The notes under the pieces were generated by a model that had not been told where the DNA came from, did no database searches, and worked only from the letters and a program-made list of their open reading frames with translations. A stretch of DNA of 8,314 bases from positions 1 through 8,314 of the forward strand of contig JAWUWD010000071.1 of NCBI GenBank assembly GCA_034112085.1, in the 5' to 3' direction. Shown here in pieces: positions 6,654 through 8,314 of this stretch. How positions within the stretch are numbered: the stretch's first letter is position 1; each line of letters begins with the position of its first letter. This DNA comes from JAWUWD01 sp034112085 (lineage in GTDB: Bacteria; Bacteroidota; Bacteroidia; Cytophagales; Cyclobacteriaceae). The translations under genes were made by a program, and so were the position numbers.

Positions 6654-6925
6654 GGCTAACGCCCGTATAGAACGCTGTACCTATCCGGTGCTTAATGGTG
6701 ATGAAAGTAGTATTTCTGTGTTTCCCTGCAAGTTGCGGAGAACTTAGCGACAACCTTTCTACGTCATCACCTGCCGGAACCTGCATGCAGGCCAACCACA
6801 ACAACTAGCTCCAGCGAGACCTTCATAATCTGCCATGAAACTTTAAACGCAGAAAATACGGACGAGCCGCACTCACTTAATAAAATGTGAGTAAAGGCAT
6901 GCTTTTCTATACCACTTTGTTAGCG
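6654..6925 (-). repeat. E2: long attC-like inverted-repeat element
   Basis: This 272-bp element between two minus-strand genes has inverted ends. On the left are GGCTAAC (6654-6660), a 4-nt spacer, then GTATAGAAC (6665-6673). On the right, read in reverse, are CGCTAAC (6925-6919), a 6-nt spacer, then GTATAGAAA (6912-6904). So the outer boxes match, short unpaired spacers follow, inner boxes match, and one side carries an extra base. The centre has nested hairpins: GGTGATGA..GTAG against CTAC.TCATCACC (6697-6710 with 6759-6771), AAGTT/AACTT (6730-6745), the palindrome CTGCATGCAG (6781-6790), and ACTCAC/GTGAGT (6871-6892). The right CGCTAAC contains the stop codon of the gene before it. No supportable protein gene lies inside. 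Confidence 0.7.
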
Positions 6926-7602
6926 GATGTGGTTAGATTGATTATAGTCTGCTATTTGATTTCTAATTCTACTAGACCATTTTAAATAATAAGGTAATCT
7001 TGATTTTTTTTTCTCTTCATACTGGAGTTTTAAGTAATTCAAATCATTAATTATCTTTATCTTATTCTGATTAATAAATTCGACATCAATCTTTAAACTA
7101 TTCCCAGTATTGGAAATAATTGAGTGTATCAGGGGTCGAATTTCAAAAGTGAGATATTCAAGAACCCTCTTATCCTTGTCCCAGTCATCTCTAATCATAA
7201 AATCATAGAAAAGTAAGTTTTCCTTTAATTTCAAATTATCCAAATCACCAAAGCTCTTTGAATTGATAAATGCTGTTAGATTGCTACCTGTGAAGTCCAT
7301 CAAAGGTTGTATTAATATATTGTCAAATACTAGATGTTGGGCTGAATCTACCTTTGGATAATTTGTTACAAAAGAGATGGCTGAATCCAATTGACCAATT
7401 ATATATTCGAACTCTTGATAACTGAATTCTACGATCATAGAACTGTCACTGGCAAAACTGACACTTATACTCTCTAAATTCTCTTTTAGTTCACGATCAT
7501 TTTCTTTATTACCTCTCCATTGTTCGCCCAATAAGGCAATAGATACACCTATAAAAATGATAAGTAATTCAGTTATTGCTTTAGTAAAGTTAATTTTTTC
7601 AT
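6920..7602 (-). CDS. N-terminally membrane-anchored protein of unknown function, start disrupted
   Basis: The protein appears to have one N-terminal transmembrane helix (ELLIIFIGVSIAL) followed by a charged, helical soluble region of about 200 residues. The family is not recognised with certainty. The layout of a short anchor with a G-(E/D)-x-W after it and a Lys/Glu-rich start resembles DUF6090-type proteins of Bacteroidota. The frame is open from a stop at 7619-7621 but has no in-frame ATG upstream of TTG 7529-7531, which would cut through the membrane helix. The only nearby ATG (7602-7600) leads into six A residues in the wrong frame. One extra A would give MKKINFTKAITELL and a 227-residue protein. 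So either a base is missing in this A-run or a non-standard start is used. The last codon and stop (CGC TAA) lie inside the E2 end box. Confidence 0.7.
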
Positions 7603-7616
7603 GAGATATTAATTTT

Positions 7617-7778
7617 CGCTAACGCTACGCTATGATGAGCGGGGATTAGATAGCACTAATCTTTCCTCTCTTACATAGCCACGCTTTATTTCGAATTTAT
7701 TACTTGTGACGGACTTTTCAATCCCCACCAAACTTTCCTTACAGTTAAAACCCCATTTATTCATAGCACTTGTTAGCG
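7617..7778 (-). repeat. E3: attC-like inverted-repeat element
   Basis: This 162-bp element has perfect inverted end boxes CGCTAAC (7617-7623) and GTTAGCG (7772-7778). Inside them, after unpaired spacers of 5 and 4 nt, come matching GCTATGA (7629-7635) and TCATAGC (7761-7767), then GGGG (7641-7644) and CCCC (7751-7754). In the centre, GATTAG/CTAATC (7644-7661) forms a 6-bp hairpin, and GGGGATT (7641-7647) could instead pair with AATCCCC (7720-7726). The right-hand CGCTAAC contains the stop codon of the gene at 7773. Same plan as E2 with different inner sequence. Confidence 0.72.
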
Positions 7779-8314
7779 TTTGTTTTTTGGTAGGTATTCA
7801 AGTTCAACTGAGTCAGATCCATTAATGACTAGTTGAAATGGCCCGTTAAAAACTGTCCATCGGCTAAATCCTTTTAGCACTGATTGCCTAAACCAAGTTG
7901 AGTCCATATTATATAGAAGAGTCACTTCGTTTTCAAAATCGTTCTCAGTTTTGTAGTTAATGTTTTTACCCCGAAAAATTAACGATGTATCTGATTTGGC
8001 TGTTAGAATGTCTAATTCAGTGAGAGCGTTCCGTCCATGGAGTTTGATGTTCTTAATTTCATGCGAGGTATTGTTTTTGATAACCACTTTGATTTGATTT
8101 TCACGATACTTTAGTTCGCTAATTCCCAAATGGCCAATGAGTAGTGAAATAATTAACATAATGATGTTCAATGACGATTCTTTGATTCCATTAATGAATC
8201 CGAGATACTTAAAGTTCAGGATTAATAAACCGACTAATCCTATTAAAAGTACTGGCCAGAGTACGTAAAAGTTAGCATATGCAGCTATCCATATTAAACC
8301 ACTTATCTGGAATT
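7773..8314 (-). CDS. Partial membrane protein of unknown function (5' end beyond window)
   Basis: The frame is open from the right window edge to a TAA at 7773-7775, giving at least 179 residues. A TTG at 8171 exists but would cut through continuous hydrophobic sequence, so the true start is probably outside. Visible parts, numbered from the edge, are hydrophobic segments at about 3-14, 15-35 and 48-65 (three likely helices), then a soluble C-terminal domain of about 110 residues rich in beta-type sequence (QIKVVIKNNTSHEIKNIKL, then SLIFRGKNINYKTENDFENE), which looks like a small immunoglobulin-like or barrel-type fold. I do not recognise the family. The final Arg codon and stop (CGC TAA) are supplied by the E3 end box, as in the next gene. 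Confidence 0.7.
   Translation of the reverse strand, partial: FQISGLIWIAAYANFYVLWPVLLIGLVGLLILNFKYLGFINGIKESSLNIIMLIISLLIGHLGISELKYRENQIKVVIKNNTSHEIKNIKLHGRNALTELDILTAKSDTSLIFRGKNINYKTENDFENEVTLLYNMDSTWFRQSVLKGFSRWTVFNGPFQLVINGSDSVELEYLPKNKR

Noticed and set aside
6589..6804. Minus-strand ORF of 71 codons across E2
   Set aside because: It lies mostly inside the inverted-repeat element, its sequence is explained by the nested hairpins, and it has no domain, signal peptide or ribosome-binding evidence.
7529..7531. TTG as start codon of the anchored protein
   Set aside because: It would remove almost all of a clear hydrophobic helix encoded upstream in the same open frame, and it has no ribosome-binding sequence.
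4821..8314. Insertion sequence, CRISPR array or tRNA-associated island
   Set aside because: No transposase or recombinase ORF, no regularly spaced direct repeats and no tRNA gene are visible; the repeats are inverted and tied to gene ends.

Overview
The window looks like chromosomal DNA of a Bacteroidota bacterium, probably a marine Cytophagales or flavobacterial relative. The grounds are AT-rich DNA, a TAnnTTTG-type -7 element, Bacteroidota-style protein families, and a lipoprotein with a K-D-D export signal just after its lipidated cysteine. No species can be named from the sequence alone. There are no rRNA, tRNA, CRISPR, transposase or integrase genes.

Left part (1-3940), housekeeping and regulation. 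A cystathionine gamma-synthase/methionine gamma-lyase-family PLP enzyme (246-1507, +) is split by a one-base deletion at its PLP-binding Asp-Asn-Thr motif. It ends at a strong convergent terminator shared with a minus-strand pair: a MarR-type regulator (2325-2744) and a seven-helix membrane protein (1575-2282). Two related palindromes, one before marR and one between marR and the membrane gene, look like operators for this MarR. Further upstream on the same strand lie a GNAT acetyltransferase and the 23S rRNA pseudouridine synthase RluE, only 9 nt apart.

Middle (3941-4810). A 300-bp AT-rich intergenic region carries a palindrome and a -7 element ahead of a secreted single-domain fasciclin (FAS1) protein. 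That gene ends in a clear intrinsic terminator.

Right part (4820-8314), the most interesting. All genes are on the minus strand and each unit is followed by an imperfect inverted-repeat element. Reading leftwards: a partial membrane-anchored unknown protein then element E3; an N-terminally anchored unknown protein then E2; an outer-membrane barrel gene translationally coupled to a predicted surface-exposed alpha/beta-hydrolase lipoprotein, then E1. E2 and E3 have inverted CTAAC...GTTAG end boxes, unpaired 4-6 nt spacers, matched inner boxes and a variable centre. The CGCTAAC box supplies the last Arg codon and the TAA stop of two genes. This is the architecture of integron gene cassettes with attC sites, although the end boxes do not fit the classical RYYYAAC/GTTRRRY consensus and no integrase is present. 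My main hypothesis is a small integrase-less cassette array (CALIN-like) using divergent Bacteroidota attC-like sites.

Three genes (the PLP enzyme, marR, and the anchored protein at 6920-7602) each appear to lack one base relative to a sensible frame or start, two of them inside A-runs. Uncorrected indels in the assembly are therefore a real possibility.
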